Source: Variovorax sp. KBW07
GTDB lineage: Bacteria > Pseudomonadota > Gammaproteobacteria > Burkholderiales > Burkholderiaceae_C
DNA length: 64,000 nt
Direction: 5' to 3'
Assembly: GCF_003852515.1 (NCBI RefSeq)
Contig: NZ_QAJK01000024.1
Location: forward strand, 106,233 to 170,232
Made by a program: the position numbers and the translations under genes. Below, piece after piece: positions 9,926-20,579 of the stretch (positions within the stretch are counted from its first letter, which is position 1; every line of letters begins with the position of its first letter). Below the pieces are notes generated by a model, which worked only from the letters and a program-made list of their open reading frames with translations, did not search any database and was not told where the DNA came from.

Positions 9926-9964
9926 ACGGCCCGTTCGCACCAGCAACGGGCCGTTTGTTTTTTG
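9926..9964 (+). terminator. leuA attenuator terminator with competing pairing
   Basis: ACGGCCCGTT (9926-9935) pairs perfectly with AACGGGCCGT (9945-9954) around a 9-base loop, followed by the T-rich tract TTGTTTTTT. An upstream segment ACGGGC (9888-9893), at the end of the leader frame, can instead pair with GCCCGT (9929-9934) and break the terminator. GCCC (9878-9881) with GGGC (9890-9893) could form the pause hairpin. Confidence 0.75.
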
Positions 9965-10004
9965 GGGTTGCTGGTTGATTACCAACCATTACAGAGAAAT
10001 CGAC

Positions 10005-11708
10005 ATGCTCAAGCAACCTCAAGCCAAATACCGCGCATTCGCCCCGATCGGCCTCAAGGACCGTACCTGGCCCGATGCCGTGCTGACCAAGGCCCCGATC
10101 TGGCTGTCGACCGATCTGCGTGATGGCAACCAGGCGCTGGTGGAGCCCATGGACATCGCCCGCAAGATGCGCATGTTCGAGACGCTCGTGGCCATCGGCT
10201 TCAAGGAAATCGAAGTCGGCTTTCCTTCCGCTTCGCAGGTCGAATTCGACTTCGTGCGCAAGCTCATCGAAGAAGACCGCATTCCCGACGACGTGACGAT
10301 CCAGGTGTTGACGCAGGCACGCGACCACCTCATTGCACGCACTTTCGAATCTTTGCAGGGCGCACCGCGTGCCATCGTGCACCTGTACAACGCAGTGGCC
10401 CCGGTGATGCGCCGCGTGGTGCTCGGCATGAACGAAGACCAGATCGTCGAGCTCGCCAGCAGCCATGCGCGCATGTTCAACGACTTCGCTGCCAAGCAGC
10501 CGGCCACGAAGTGGACCTTCCAGTATTCGCCTGAAATGTTCTCGGGCACCGATGTCGTGTTTTCCAAGCGCGTGGTCGATGCGGTCACCGAAGTCTGGGC
10601 GCCGACGCCCGAGCACAAGTGCATCGTCAACCTGCCCACGACGGTCGAGCATTCCACGCCGAACATCTTTGCCGACATGATCGAGTGGATGCACCGCAAC
10701 CTGGCGCGCCGCGATTCGATCATTCTGTGCGTGCACCCGCACAACGACCGCGGCACCGGCACGGCCGCGGGCGAGCTGGCGTTGATGGCCGGCGCAGAGC
10801 GCATCGAAGGCTGCCTCTTCGGCAACGGCGAGCGCACCGGCAACCTCGACCTCGTGAACGTCGCGCTCAACCTCTATACGCAAGGCGTGTCGCCGGAACT
10901 CGATTTCTCGAACATCGACGAGATCCGTGCCACGGTCGAGCACTGCAACCAGATTCCCGTGCACCCGCGCCATCCGTACGTGGGCGACCTGGTCTACACC
11001 TCGTTCTCGGGCTCGCACCAGGATGCGATCAAGAAGGCCTTTGCTGCGCGCAAGGAAGGCGACATCTGGGACATGCCCTACCTCCCGATCGATCCGAAGG
11101 ACGTGGGCCGCAGCTACGAAGCCGTGATCCGCGTCAACAGCCAGTCGGGCAAGGGCGGCATGGCCTACCTGCTCGAAAGCGAGTACGGCATCGAGATGCC
11201 GCGCCGCCTGCAGATGGAATTCATGCAGACCGTGCAGCGCGTGATGGACGTGGCCGGCAAGGAACTCACCGCGGCCGACCTCTGGGACCTGTTCGTGCGC
11301 GAATACGGCATCGAGACCGCCCATTCGCTGCAGCACCGCGTGATCGAGGAAGAAGGCGAGGGCGCCAATGCCTCCGTGGTGCTGCGTGGCGACCTGCCAT
11401 GGGACGGCGAGATCCGCGCCATCGAAGGCCGCGGCAACGGGCCCATCGATGCCTTCACGCAGGCGCTGAGCAAGGCCACCGGCCACACGGTGCGCGTGAT
11501 GGACTACCACCAGCACGCCATCGGCGCCGGCGCCGATGCGAAGTCGGTGGCGTACCTCGAGCTGCGCGTCGACGAATCGCAGACCCTGTTCGGCGTCGGC
11601 ATCGATGCCAACGTGATCTCTGCGTCTCTGAAGGCCATCGTCTCGGGCGTGGAGCGGGCGCGGAGCCGGGGCGCGCGCAGCGCACAATCGGCGGTTGAAG
11701 TCGCCTGA
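10005..11708 (+). CDS. leuA: 2-isopropylmalate synthase, type 2 (yeast/actinobacterial-like)
   Basis: A 567-residue enzyme that condenses acetyl-CoA with 2-oxoisovalerate, the first committed step to leucine. It has the longer TIGR00970-type architecture. An N-terminal lead ([16 protein letters not shown]) precedes the TIM barrel with [16 protein letters not shown] (metal-binding Asp), HPHNDRGTG (metal-binding His pair) and NGERTGN. A linker and a C-terminal leucine-binding regulatory domain (about 430-560) follow. The ATG at 10005 is preferred over an in-frame ATT ten codons earlier, because [14 protein letters not shown] is the family N terminus. It sits directly behind the leucine attenuator and 50 bp before a second, different leuA. 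Confidence 0.93.
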   Translation: MLKQPQAKYRAFAPIGLKDRTWPDAVLTKAPIWLSTDLRDGNQALVEPMDIARKMRMFETLVAIGFKEIEVGFPSASQVEFDFVRKLIEEDRIPDDVTIQVLTQARDHLIARTFESLQGAPRAIVHLYNAVAPVMRRVVLGMNEDQIVELASSHARMFNDFAAKQPATKWTFQYSPEMFSGTDVVFSKRVVDAVTEVWAPTPEHKCIVNLPTTVEHSTPNIFADMIEWMHRNLARRDSIILCVHPHNDRGTGTAAGELALMAGAERIEGCLFGNGERTGNLDLVNVALNLYTQGVSPELDFSNIDEIRATVEHCNQIPVHPRHPYVGDLVYTSFSGSHQDAIKKAFAARKEGDIWDMPYLPIDPKDVGRSYEAVIRVNSQSGKGGMAYLLESEYGIEMPRRLQMEFMQTVQRVMDVAGKELTAADLWDLFVREYGIETAHSLQHRVIEEEGEGANASVVLRGDLPWDGEIRAIEGRGNGPIDAFTQALSKATGHTVRVMDYHQHAIGAGADAKSVAYLELRVDESQTLFGVGIDANVISASLKAIVSGVERARSRGARSAQSAVEVA

Positions 11709-11758
11709 CGCTCCCTCCACGGGGTGCGCAAGGTGGAAACGAACAAAGGAGATTCACG

Positions 11759-13297
11759 ATGGCTGACCAACTCATAATTTTCGACACCACCTTGCGCGAT
11801 GGCGAGCAATCGCCCGGCGCCTCGATGACGCGCGACGAAAAGATGCGCATCGCCAAGCAGCTGGAGCGGCTCAAGGTCGACGTCATCGAAGCCGGCTTCC
11901 CTGCCAGCTCGAACGGCGACTTCGAGGCCGTCAAGGCGATTGCCGATGCCATCAAGGATGCGTCGGTGTGCGGCCTCTCTCGCGCCAACGACCGCGACAT
12001 CTCGCGCGCTGCCGAGGCTCTGAAGGGCGCGGCGCGTGGCCGCATCCACACCTTCATCGCCACGTCGCCGCTGCACATGGAAAAGAAGCTGCGCATGTCG
12101 CCCGACGAGGTGCATGAGCAGGCCAAGCTGGCCGTGCGCTTTGCGCGCAACCTGGTGGCCGACGTCGAGTTCAGCCCCGAAGACGGATACCGCAGCGACC
12201 CCGACTTCCTGTGCCGCGTGATCGAAACCGTCATCAACGAAGGCGCCACCACCATCAACGTGCCCGACACCGTCGGCTACGCCATTCCCGAGCTGTACGG
12301 CAACTTCATCAAGATGCTGCGCGAGCGCGTGCCCAACAGCGACAAGGCGATCTGGTCGGTGCATTGCCACAACGACCTCGGCATGGCCGTGGCCAATTCG
12401 CTGGCCGGCGTGAAGATCGGCGGCGCCCGCCAGGTCGAATGCACCATCAACGGTCTGGGCGAACGCGCGGGCAATTGCTCGCTCGAAGAGGTGGTCATGG
12501 CGGTCAAGACCCGCAAGGACTACTTCGGGCTCGACCTGCGTATCGACACCCAGCACATCGTGGCCGCGAGCCGCATGGTGAGCCAGACCACCGGTTTCGT
12601 GGTGCAGCCCAACAAGGCGGTGGTGGGCGCCAATGCCTTTGCGCATGCCTCCGGCATTCACCAGGACGGCGTGCTCAAGGCGCGCGACACCTACGAGATC
12701 ATGCGGGCCGAAGACGTGGGCTGGACGGCCAACAAGATCGTGCTGGGCAAGCTCAGCGGCCGCAATGCCTTCAAGCAGCGCCTGAACGACCTGGGCGTGA
12801 CCATGGCCAGCGAAGCCGACATCAATGCCGCGTTTTCCCGCTTCAAGGAGCTGGCCGACCGCAAGTCTGAAATTTTCGACGAAGACATCCTCGCGCTCGT
12901 CAGCGCGGAAGAGGTGTCGAACGTTGGTGAGCAGTTTGCTTTCGTCTCTCTCTCCCAGCACAGCGAAACCGGCGAGCGCCCCCAGGCGACAGTCGTGTTC
13001 ACCGTCCAGGGCAAGGAAGTGACCGGCGAGTCCGACGGGAATGGCCCGGTGGATGCTTCCCTCAAGGCCATCGAGTCGCACGTCAAGAGCGGCGCCGAAA
13101 TGGTTCTTTACTCTGTAAACGCCATCAGTGGCTCGACGGAAAGCCAGGGAGAAGTTACAGTCCGGTTACAAAACGCAGGGCGGGTGGTCAACGGTGTGGG
13201 TGCAGACCCAGACATCGTGGTCGCCTCGGCAAAGGCTTATTTGAGTGCGCTCAACAAGTTACAGAGCCAAGCTGAGAGAGTGGCAGCGCAAGGTTAG
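11759..13297 (+). CDS. leuA: 2-isopropylmalate synthase, type 1 (bacterial)
   Basis: A 512-residue enzyme of the TIGR00973 bacterial class. It starts [20 protein letters not shown], where the Asp/Arg pair binds metal and substrate. It has HCHNDLGMA with the metal-binding histidines, [11 protein letters not shown], and a C-terminal allosteric domain (about 390-505) for leucine feedback. It has only general fold similarity to the preceding leuA, so the two are not a recent duplication. An AAGGAG ribosome site precedes the ATG. No separate terminator is visible between the two leuA genes, so both may be under the same attenuator. Confidence 0.94.
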   Translation: MADQLIIFDTTLRDGEQSPGASMTRDEKMRIAKQLERLKVDVIEAGFPASSNGDFEAVKAIADAIKDASVCGLSRANDRDISRAAEALKGAARGRIHTFIATSPLHMEKKLRMSPDEVHEQAKLAVRFARNLVADVEFSPEDGYRSDPDFLCRVIETVINEGATTINVPDTVGYAIPELYGNFIKMLRERVPNSDKAIWSVHCHNDLGMAVANSLAGVKIGGARQVECTINGLGERAGNCSLEEVVMAVKTRKDYFGLDLRIDTQHIVAASRMVSQTTGFVVQPNKAVVGANAFAHASGIHQDGVLKARDTYEIMRAEDVGWTANKIVLGKLSGRNAFKQRLNDLGVTMASEADINAAFSRFKELADRKSEIFDEDILALVSAEEVSNVGEQFAFVSLSQHSETGERPQATVVFTVQGKEVTGESDGNGPVDASLKAIESHVKSGAEMVLYSVNAISGSTESQGEVTVRLQNAGRVVNGVGADPDIVVASAKAYLSALNKLQSQAERVAAQG

Positions 13298-13414
13298 GTT
13301 TTCAGGCGTTCCTTGGTATTCGATTGAAGAAGAGGATGCAAGTAACTGATATTGCGTGTCTTTTTTGATTTCGATACACTGCGGTCCTCGTTTGTCGCCG
13401 CTGGAGATTTATTA

Positions 13415-14635
13415 ATGCCTGAAGCCCGTCTCCGCCGAGTTTCCAGCCAGCGGTTTCTACCCGCGTTCAAATTCATCGCCGTCGCGCTGTGCGCCACGGC
13501 GTTTTTGCTGCCTGGCGCCCAGGCCGCAAAGAAAGAAAAGCCCGCTGCCGCCAAGACCGCCAACGCCGCCGCCTCCAAGAAGGCGAAGGGTCCGGTGCCG
13601 GTCGAGGTCAAGCGCAACGCGTCCGCCAAGGGTGCGCGCACTGCTGCCGTCGCCCAGCGCGGCGGCCGGGCCGAGAAAAATGAAAAAGTAGAAAAGGTCG
13701 TTCGCGGGGGGCGCAACGTGGTTGCCACCATCCGCAAGAAGAACGGCAAGACCGTGGTGGCCGTGCAGCGCCGCTCGGTGGTTCGCGTCGAGGCGCCCGC
13801 GCGCCAGTCCTTCGGCCAGATGGCCGGCCTGCATGGCACCGAGGACGTGCTCGACCTGAAGTCGAGCGTGGCGCTGGTCATCGACCAGGACACGCACGAA
13901 GTGCTGTTCAGCAAGAACGACCACGCTGTGCTGCCGATTGCCTCGCTCACCAAGCTCATGACCGGCCTGCTGATCAGCGAAGCCCATCTGCCGAACGACG
14001 AGCTCATCACCATCACCCAGGACGACGTCGACACCGAAAAGGGCAGCCGTTCGCGGCTGACGGTCGGCTCCACGCTGTCGCGCGGCGAACTGCTGCACCT
14101 GGCGCTGATGTCGAGCGAAAACCGCGCCGCGCACGCGCTGGGCCGCACCTACCCGGGTGGCCTGACCACGTTCGTGAGCATCATGAATGCCAAGGCCAAG
14201 ATGCTCGGCATGAAGGACACACGCTACGTCGAGCCCACCGGCCTGTCGAGCCGCAACCAGTCGAGCGCGCAAGACCTGGCGCTGCTGGTCAATGCCGCTT
14301 ACTCCGACGCCACCGTGCGTTCGCTTTCCACCTCGCCTGAATACCAGGTCGAAGTCGGCAACCGCGTGCTGCAGTTCAACACCACCAACCGCCTCGTGAA
14401 GAGCCCCGATTGGGAAATCGGCGTGCAGAAGACGGGCTACATCTCCGAAGCCGGCCAGTGCCTCGTGATGCAGGCGAAGGTCGCCGGACGCAAGCTGATC
14501 ATGGTGTTCCTGGATTCGGCCGGCAAGTTCAGCCGCATTGCCGATGCGGAGCGCGTGCGCCGCTGGGTCGAAGCCACGCATTCCATCGGTTCGCCGGCGG
14601 CTTCCCGTGCGGCCAGCTACCAGGTTGCCGGCTGA
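13415..14635 (+). CDS. D-alanyl-D-alanine endopeptidase / carboxypeptidase (peptidase S11, PbpG-like)
   Basis: A 406-residue serine peptidase of periplasmic peptidoglycan. The start at 13415 follows GGAGATTT and gives a signal peptide (about 1-38, FIAVALCATAFLLPGAQAA). A Lys/Ala-rich linker of about 100 residues follows, an extension beyond the usual length. The catalytic motifs are SLTK (Ser177/Lys180), SSEN (about 233-236) and KTG (339-341), the S11 order. It resembles PBP7/8 endopeptidases, which cut D,D cross-links. The C-terminal beta domain of PBP5-type enzymes is not evident. A strong terminator follows. Confidence 0.9.
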   Translation: MPEARLRRVSSQRFLPAFKFIAVALCATAFLLPGAQAAKKEKPAAAKTANAAASKKAKGPVPVEVKRNASAKGARTAAVAQRGGRAEKNEKVEKVVRGGRNVVATIRKKNGKTVVAVQRRSVVRVEAPARQSFGQMAGLHGTEDVLDLKSSVALVIDQDTHEVLFSKNDHAVLPIASLTKLMTGLLISEAHLPNDELITITQDDVDTEKGSRSRLTVGSTLSRGELLHLALMSSENRAAHALGRTYPGGLTTFVSIMNAKAKMLGMKDTRYVEPTGLSSRNQSSAQDLALLVNAAYSDATVRSLSTSPEYQVEVGNRVLQFNTTNRLVKSPDWEIGVQKTGYISEAGQCLVMQAKVAGRKLIMVFLDSAGKFSRIADAERVRRWVEATHSIGSPAASRAASYQVAG

Positions 14636-14660
14636 GAGAGCCACCGGGAAGGACAAACAG

Positions 14661-14685
14661 AAAAGGCCCGCAACGCGGGCCTTTT
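14661..14685. terminator. Intrinsic terminator after the D,D-peptidase gene
   Basis: AAAAGGCCCGC and GCGGGCCTTTT form an 11-bp stem around a two- to three-base loop. A-run and T-run flanks allow it to serve both this gene and the converging IclR gene. Confidence 0.8.
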
Positions 14686-14731
14686 CATTTGGCGGAGCCG
14701 ATCGGGTTTGATGGCCTGGTCGGCGCGCCGA

Positions 14732-15562
14732 TCAGGTGCCCGTCGTCGAAGCACCGCCGTTCGCGGGCGGCGGCGTGACCGGTGCCCCATCCTTGAACCC
14801 GAGCGCCCCCGAGATCTCGTTGGCCGTGGCCTGCAGCTTGGGCAACCAGCCTTCGTCCAGTCGGTCGGCCGGGGCAGAAATCGACAGCCCCGCCACCAGC
14901 TTGCCCTGGTCGTCGTAGATGCCGGCGGCCATGCAGCGCACGCCCAGCTCCAGCTCTTCGTTGTCGCGGGCAATGCCGTACTGCCGCGCCTTCGACAGCT
15001 CGCGTTCGAGCGCCGGCAGCTGCGTGATGCTGTTGCGCGTGTGGCCGGCCAGGCCCGTGCGCGTGGCGTAGCTGCGCACCCGCTGCGGGTCGTCGGCGGC
15101 CAGGAACAGCTTGCCGGTCGAGGTGAGGTGCAGGGCGGCCCGCCCGCCGATGGCGCGCACCACCTGCATGCCCGAGCGTTCGCTGTACGAACGCTCGATG
15201 TACACGATTTCATCGCCCTGGCGCATGCTCAGGTTGACCGGCTGCTGGGTGAGCTTGTGCAGTTCGCGCATCGGGCCCAGGGCGGCGTCGCGCACGTTGA
15301 GCCGGCCCTTCACAAGGTTGCCCAGTTCCAGCAGGCGCATGCCGAGCCGGTAGCTGCCGGCCTCGGGCCGGTCGACAAAGCGGCCGACCGCGAGGTCGTT
15401 GAGGATGCGGTGCGTGGTCGAGGGGTGGAGCCCGGTCTTTTCGCTGATCTCCTTCAGCGAAATAGCTTCCTCGCGCGATGCCAGGACATCGATCAGCGAG
15501 AACATCCGCTCGATCACCTGGATCACGGGAACGGCGGGAACGTCGGATTGGTTTTTTCTCAT
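14732..15562 (-). CDS. IclR family transcriptional regulator
   Basis: A 276-residue regulator. The start MRKNQSDV at 15562 is chosen over an upstream in-frame start. An N-terminal winged helix (about 15-75, with ISLKEISEKTGLHPSTTHRILNDL) is followed by the IclR effector-binding domain (about 90-255, with HLTSTGKLFLA and the LELGVRCMAAGIYDD segment near the ligand pocket). The ligand is unknown. It lies 31 bp downstream of bpt on the same strand and may share its transcript. It is not the usual partner of a catabolic operon here, so the target is open. Confidence 0.88.
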   Translation of the reverse strand: MRKNQSDVPAVPVIQVIERMFSLIDVLASREEAISLKEISEKTGLHPSTTHRILNDLAVGRFVDRPEAGSYRLGMRLLELGNLVKGRLNVRDAALGPMRELHKLTQQPVNLSMRQGDEIVYIERSYSERSGMQVVRAIGGRAALHLTSTGKLFLAADDPQRVRSYATRTGLAGHTRNSITQLPALERELSKARQYGIARDNEELELGVRCMAAGIYDDQGKLVAGLSISAPADRLDEGWLPKLQATANEISGALGFKDGAPVTPPPANGGASTTGT

Positions 15563-15593
15563 GGCGCTGTGCGGTGATGACCGGGCGCCAATT

Positions 15594-16343
15594 TTACCTT
15601 GTGAAATCGCCCGGTGCCTGCCAGTGACCATCCACCAACACTTCGTGGGGGGAAAAGCGCGCCTTGTAGTTCATCTTGGCGCTGTGCTCGATCCAGTAGC
15701 CCAGGTAGACATGCGGCAGGCCCAGCTTGCGCGCCTGCTCGATCTGCCAGAGCACGCTGTACGTGCCGTAGCCGGCGCTCGTGTCCGGCTCATAGAAGGT
15801 GTAGACGGCCGAGATGCCGTCGTTCAGCACGTCGAGGATCGACACCATCCGCAGCGCGCCCGCGCTGCCGTCGGGCAGCGTTTCGCGAAACTCCACCAGC
15901 CGCGAATTGACGCGGCTTTGCAGCAGGAACTGGGTGTACTGGTCGATGCTGTCGTGGTCCATGCCGCCGCCCGCGTGGCGACCGTTCTGGTAGCGCAGGT
16001 AGAGCTGGTAGTGCTCGGGCATGAAGCACAGCTTGAGCACGCGCGCCTGCAGGTTGGCATGCTGCTTCACGGCCCGCCGCTGGCTGCGCGTGGGGCGAAA
16101 TTCGTTCGCCAGCACCCGCAGCGGAATACACGCGCGGCAGCCGTCGCAGTAGGGGCGGTAGGTGAACATGCCGCTGCGCCGGAAGCCGCTGAGCACGAGG
16201 TCGGAATAGGCGTCGTTGTGGATCAGGTGGCTGGGCGTGGCCACCTGCGACCGGGCCTGGCGATCCGGCAGGTAGCTGCAGGGATAGGGCGCCGTCGCAT
16301 AGAACTGCAGCGTGTGAAGCGGGAGGTCCTTGAGGTGCGTCAC
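15594..16343 (-). CDS. bpt: Aspartate/glutamate leucyltransferase (Bpt; ATE family)
   Basis: A 249-residue N-degron enzyme that transfers leucine from Leu-tRNA to proteins with N-terminal Asp or Glu, marking them for ClpS/ClpAP. Family landmarks are the N-terminal [31 protein letters not shown] with paired cysteines, [13 protein letters not shown], and [18 protein letters not shown]. The start is a GTG at 16343 that overlaps the aat stop as GTGA. The frame stays open further upstream but only as antisense-like or out-of-frame sequence within aat. Coupling of bpt to aat puts both N-degron branches in one operon. Confidence 0.92.
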   Translation of the reverse strand: MTHLKDLPLHTLQFYATAPYPCSYLPDRQARSQVATPSHLIHNDAYSDLVLSGFRRSGMFTYRPYCDGCRACIPLRVLANEFRPTRSQRRAVKQHANLQARVLKLCFMPEHYQLYLRYQNGRHAGGGMDHDSIDQYTQFLLQSRVNSRLVEFRETLPDGSAGALRMVSILDVLNDGISAVYTFYEPDTSAGYGTYSVLWQIEQARKLGLPHVYLGYWIEHSAKMNYKARFSPHEVLVDGHWQAPGDFTR

Positions 16344-17095
16344 GTCGAAAAAGGAGGTCGCGCGGACAGGAGTTCGGTCCAGTATACGGGCTCGAATCGC
16401 CAGCGTGGAGCCTCTTGTTTGCGTGCCGTTGCCACATGCGCGACGAAGCGCTTGCGCGCCATCTCGTGGGCGCCGAGGCTGGCCAGGTGCGCGGTGTTCT
16501 GCTGGCAGTCGATCATCTGCACGCCGAAGTGGCGGCATAGCGACACCAGCGCGGCAAGGGCAATCTTCGAGGCGTCGGGCTGGCGCGTGAACATTGATTC
16601 GCCGAACACCGCGCGGCCCAGCGCCACGCAATACAGGCCGCCCGCGAGCTTGCCGTCGATCCATGTCTCGACGCTGTGGGCGTGGCCGGCTTCGTGCAAA
16701 TTCGTATAGGCCTTCACCATGTCGGGCACGATCCAGGTGCCCGACTGGCCCACGCGGGGCGAGCGCGAACAGGCATCGATGACCGACGAAAAATCGTGGT
16801 CGATGCGCACCTCGCAACCCGGCGTTTCCGTAAATCGGATCAAGGTCTTGCGAAGCGATCGGTGCAGCTTGAACTGCGCCACCTGCAGCACCATGCGCGG
16901 GTCCGGGCTCCACCACAGGATGGGCTGGTCTTCGCTGAACCACGGAAAGACGCAGTTGCCGTAAGCCTGCATCAGAGTATCGACATCGAGTGCGCCGCCG
17001 GCCGCCAGCAAGCCCGGTACAGGGTCGGCCACACCCCACGCGGAAGCGGGATCGGGCAGGGCGTCTCCGGGTTCGAGCCAAGGCAGTTGTCGCAT
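16340..17095 (-). CDS. aat: Leucyl/phenylalanyl-tRNA--protein transferase
   Basis: A 251-residue GNAT-fold enzyme that adds Leu or Phe from aminoacyl-tRNA to proteins with N-terminal Lys or Arg, creating ClpS degrons. Signature segments are [54 protein letters not shown] and [13 protein letters not shown]. The start MRQLPWLEP at 17095 fits the family; an ATG nine codons further upstream is possible. It is divergent from the molybdenum hydroxylase gene with about 207 bp between. Confidence 0.93.
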   Translation of the reverse strand: MRQLPWLEPGDALPDPASAWGVADPVPGLLAAGGALDVDTLMQAYGNCVFPWFSEDQPILWWSPDPRMVLQVAQFKLHRSLRKTLIRFTETPGCEVRIDHDFSSVIDACSRSPRVGQSGTWIVPDMVKAYTNLHEAGHAHSVETWIDGKLAGGLYCVALGRAVFGESMFTRQPDASKIALAALVSLCRHFGVQMIDCQQNTAHLASLGAHEMARKRFVAHVATARKQEAPRWRFEPVYWTELLSARPPFST

Positions 17096-17302
17096 GGGCG
17101 TAGGTATACACGGCTTCGCCAACCCCTATCCGGTTGGGCGAAAATCTCATATGGCCGACACCGCCACGAGGGTTCGGCCCACACGACACGGCACCACAAA
17201 ACCCGCCGAAAACTCTATAGTGCACGGCTTGCATTCGCAGCAGTACCCACGCAGATCAGGCAGGCCCACGCACACGCCGGGGATCAGCACAAGAGGACCA
17301 CG

Positions 17303-19633
17303 TTGACCACTGAACCCAATCCCACGCGCTTCGGCAGCGGCCAGGCGGTGCGCCGTCTCGAAGACGAAAGCCTGCTGGCAGGCGCCGGACACTACACCGA
17401 CGACGTCACGCTCCCCGAACAGGCGCACCTCGTTTTTCTGCGTTCCTCGTACCCGCACGCACGCATCCTCTCGATCGACACGAGCGCGGCCGCGGCCATG
17501 CCCGGTGTGCTGCGAGTGATCACCGGCGCCGACCTTGCCGAGGCGGGTGTCAAGCCCTTGCCGGGCGCCGCGGGCTTCAAGCGCGCGGACGGCTCCGACA
17601 GCGCCAGCCCACCGCGCCATGCCATTGCCCACGAGCGCACGCGCTTCGTCGGCGAGGCCGTGGCAGCGGTCATAGCCGACACCATCCAGCAGGCGCGCGA
17701 TGCCACCGAAGCTATCGTGATCGACTACGAAGACCTTCCCATGGTGGTCGACCTGGCCAGCGCCACCGCCGAAGGCGCGCCGCAACTGTGCGAAGAGGCC
17801 TCCGGCAATATTGCAGCAGAGATGCGTCATGGCAGCAGCGAAGCCGCAACGGCCGCCTTTGCAAAGGCCAGCCACGTGGTTGCGCTCGACGTGAACAACC
17901 AGCGCGTGGTCGCGCTCACCATCGAGCCGCGCTCCGTGCTTGCGGCGCACGACGGCGAGACGGGTCGCCTCACCATTCGCATGAGCACCCAGATGCCTTC
18001 CGGCGTGCGTGATTCCGTGTGCGCGGCCATTGGCCTGCCCAAGGACAAGGTGCGCGTGGTGGTGGGGGACGTGGGCGGCGGTTTCGGCATGAAGACCGGC
18101 GCCTACCCCGAAGACATCGCGGTCGCGTTCGCGGCCCTGCAGGTCAAGCGCCCGGTCAAGTGGGTGGCCGACCGCAGCGAAGAATTCCTCTCGAGCGCGC
18201 ATGGCCGCGACATCGAGGCGCGCGCCGAAATGGCGCTCGATGCCGACGGCAAGATCCTCGCGCTGCGCATCAAGACGCTGGCCAACGTGGGCGCCTACGC
18301 CACCGGCACCGGCGTGGCCATCCAGTTGCTGATCGGCCCCTGGGTGCAGACCAGTGTGTACGACATCCAGACCATCGACTTCCACTTCAAGGCCGTGCTC
18401 ACCAACACGGCGCCCACAGGCGCCTACCGCGGTGCGGGCCGTCCCGAAGCCATCTTCACCATCGAACGCCTGATGGACGAAGCTGCGCGCCAGACCGGCA
18501 TCGACCGCGTCGCGCTGCGCCGCCGCAACTTCATCCGCCCCGAGCAGATGCCGTACAAGAACCCGATGGCGCAGACCTACGACACCGGCAACTTCGAGTC
18601 GGTGATGGACCAGGCGCTCACGCTGGCCGACTGGCAGGGCTTCGAGGCCCGCGCGGCCGAATCAGCGAGTCATGGCAAGCACCGCGGCCTTGGCATCGCC
18701 ACCTTTCTCGAATGGACCGGCGGCAACGTGTTCGAAGAACGCGTCACGGTCTCGGTGCAGGCCGACGGCGTGATCGAGGTGTTCTCCGCCGTCAATGCCA
18801 TGGGGCAGGGCATTGCCACCTCGCTGGCGCAGCTGGCGGTCGATGCCTTCGGCGTGCCGATCGACAAGGTGCGCGTGGTGCTCGGCGACACCGACCGCGG
18901 CGACGGCTTCGGCAGTGCCGGCTCGCGCTCGCTCTTCACAGGCGGCTCGGCCGTGCGCATCGGTGCCGAGCGCACCATCGACAAGGCACGCGAGCTTGCC
19001 GCGCAGGAATTCGAGGCCGCGCTCGACGACATCACCTACAGCCGCGGCGTGTTCACCGTGGCCGGCACCGACCTCGAACTCGATCTCTTCACGCTGGCCG
19101 GCAAGCAGCCCGAGCGCGAGATCTTCATCGACTCCACCAGCACCGTGGCCGGCCCGACCTGGCCCAACGGCTGCCACATCTGCGAGATCGAGATCGATCC
19201 GCCCACCGGCGAGATCAGCGTGGTGGCCTACAGCTCCGTCAACGACGTGGGCCGCGTGATCAACCCCATGATCGTGCGCGGCCAGCTCGAAGGCGGCGCG
19301 GTGCAGGGCATTGGGCAGGCACTGTACGAGCAGGTCGTGTACGACCACGAAACCGGCCAGCCCGTCACCGGCAGCCTGATGGACTACGCCGCTCCGCGTG
19401 CCGACATCGTCAACACCATGTTCAACATGGAAATGGACGAATCGACGCCGTGCGCCAACAACCCGCTGGGCGTGAAGGGCGTGGGCGAACTCGGCACCAT
19501 CGGCGCCACGCCGGCCATCGTGAATGCGGTGGCCGATGCCTTCGCGCGCAACGGCCTGGCCACGCGCGCCCCACGCCTGCACATGCCGCTGAGCCCGTCG
19601 CGGGTATGGCAAGCCATGCAGACTGTCGACTGA
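17303..19633 (+). CDS. Molybdopterin-binding large subunit of a molybdenum hydroxylase (form II CoxL-like)
   Basis: A 776-residue protein of the xanthine dehydrogenase / aldehyde oxidase family. It has the N-terminal ab-hammerhead domain (about 15-130, [19 protein letters not shown]) and the Moco-binding domains with [13 protein letters not shown] (about 254-266), [12 protein letters not shown] (about 372-383) and [10 protein letters not shown] with the catalytic Glu near 724. The AYRGAGR loop is the form II CoxL type, not the CO-oxidising AYRCSFR. The start is taken as TTG after AAGAGGA; no ATG fits. The FAD and 2Fe-2S partner subunits are not adjacent on either side. The substrate cannot be assigned. 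Confidence 0.85.
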   Translation: MTTEPNPTRFGSGQAVRRLEDESLLAGAGHYTDDVTLPEQAHLVFLRSSYPHARILSIDTSAAAAMPGVLRVITGADLAEAGVKPLPGAAGFKRADGSDSASPPRHAIAHERTRFVGEAVAAVIADTIQQARDATEAIVIDYEDLPMVVDLASATAEGAPQLCEEASGNIAAEMRHGSSEAATAAFAKASHVVALDVNNQRVVALTIEPRSVLAAHDGETGRLTIRMSTQMPSGVRDSVCAAIGLPKDKVRVVVGDVGGGFGMKTGAYPEDIAVAFAALQVKRPVKWVADRSEEFLSSAHGRDIEARAEMALDADGKILALRIKTLANVGAYATGTGVAIQLLIGPWVQTSVYDIQTIDFHFKAVLTNTAPTGAYRGAGRPEAIFTIERLMDEAARQTGIDRVALRRRNFIRPEQMPYKNPMAQTYDTGNFESVMDQALTLADWQGFEARAAESASHGKHRGLGIATFLEWTGGNVFEERVTVSVQADGVIEVFSAVNAMGQGIATSLAQLAVDAFGVPIDKVRVVLGDTDRGDGFGSAGSRSLFTGGSAVRIGAERTIDKARELAAQEFEAALDDITYSRGVFTVAGTDLELDLFTLAGKQPEREIFIDSTSTVAGPTWPNGCHICEIEIDPPTGEISVVAYSSVNDVGRVINPMIVRGQLEGGAVQGIGQALYEQVVYDHETGQPVTGSLMDYAAPRADIVNTMFNMEMDESTPCANNPLGVKGVGELGTIGATPAIVNAVADAFARNGLATRAPRLHMPLSPSRVWQAMQTVD

Positions 19634-19667
19634 GTTTCAACGACCTGGTGTCCGAAGGGGGCGCGCC

Positions 19668-20579
19668 ATGCTCGTCACCACCGAACTGCAGACCGACCCG
19701 ATCCGCGTGTCCAGCTATCGCTGCGACGCGGGGCCTGGCGCCAAGCCCTTCACCGAGCTGCATGAGGGCTACTCGGTCTCTTACGTACGCAAGGGCAGCT
19801 TCGGCTATCGCACACGCGGCAACGCGTACGAGCTGGTCGCCGGCTCGGTGCTGGTGGGCTGCCCGGGCGATGAATACGTGTGCACGCACGACCACCACAT
19901 CTGCGGCGACGAGTGCCTGGCGTTTCACCTGTCGCCGGGCTTTGTCGACCTGATCGGCGGCGACCAGCGAACGTGGCGCACCGCGGGCCTGCCGCCGCTC
20001 CCCGAACTCATGGTGCTCGGCGAACTCGCTCAGGTTGCGGCCGAAGGCCAGAGCGACGTCGGGCTGGACGAGCTGGGCATGTGGTTTGCCAGCCGCTTCG
20101 TCGAAGTGGTGGCAGGGCGCGGCAAGCCGGTGCCGCAACTGGCCGGAGCGCGCGACCGCCGCCGTGCGGTCGATGCCGCCATGTGGATCGACGCTCACTC
20201 GCACGACGACATCGGGCTCGACGGCGCGGCCTCCGACGCCGGCTTGAGCTCGTTCCATTTCCTGCGCCTGTTTTCGCAGGTGCTCGGCGTCACGCCGCAC
20301 CAGTACCTGGTGCGCTCCCGGTTGCGCCATGCCGCGCGCCTGCTGGCCGATGGCGACCGGCACGTGACCGACGTGGCCTTCGACGTGGGCTTTGCCGACC
20401 TGAGCAACTTCGTGCGCACTTTCCATCGCGCCGCGGGGGTGTCGCCGCGTGGCTTCCGGCAGGCCGCCAAGGGCGACCGCAAGATTCTCCAAGACCGCAT
20501 GACGGCCCTTCTCGATGATGACCGCCTGATCCATTCATCGAGCAGAAAGTCATCGCCATGTACGACCACATCGGACTGA
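19668..20579 (+). CDS. AraC family transcriptional regulator
   Basis: A 303-residue regulator. Residues about 15-100 form a cupin-like effector domain ([18 protein letters not shown], then a [19 protein letters not shown] segment rich in His and Cys). The double helix-turn-helix AraC domain lies at about 170-275 ([20 protein letters not shown], then [20 protein letters not shown]). It begins 34 bp after the molybdenum hydroxylase stop and overlaps the VOC gene by 22 bp, so it likely belongs to that operon. The Cys/His cluster may hint at metal or redox sensing, but this is inference only. Confidence 0.9.
   Translation: MLVTTELQTDPIRVSSYRCDAGPGAKPFTELHEGYSVSYVRKGSFGYRTRGNAYELVAGSVLVGCPGDEYVCTHDHHICGDECLAFHLSPGFVDLIGGDQRTWRTAGLPPLPELMVLGELAQVAAEGQSDVGLDELGMWFASRFVEVVAGRGKPVPQLAGARDRRRAVDAAMWIDAHSHDDIGLDGAASDAGLSSFHFLRLFSQVLGVTPHQYLVRSRLRHAARLLADGDRHVTDVAFDVGFADLSNFVRTFHRAAGVSPRGFRQAAKGDRKILQDRMTALLDDDRLIHSSSRKSSPCTTTSD

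Noticed and set aside
15594-17234. Possible fused Bpt with a long N-terminal part
   Set aside because: The upstream part of that frame lies in aat in another frame; the aat gene is clearly real and the GTGA junction explains the bpt start.
16676-17302. Open extension of more than 200 codons in front of the molybdenum hydroxylase
   Set aside because: It runs through the antisense of aat and the promoter region; the conserved domain begins right after the TTG at 17303 with a good ribosome site.
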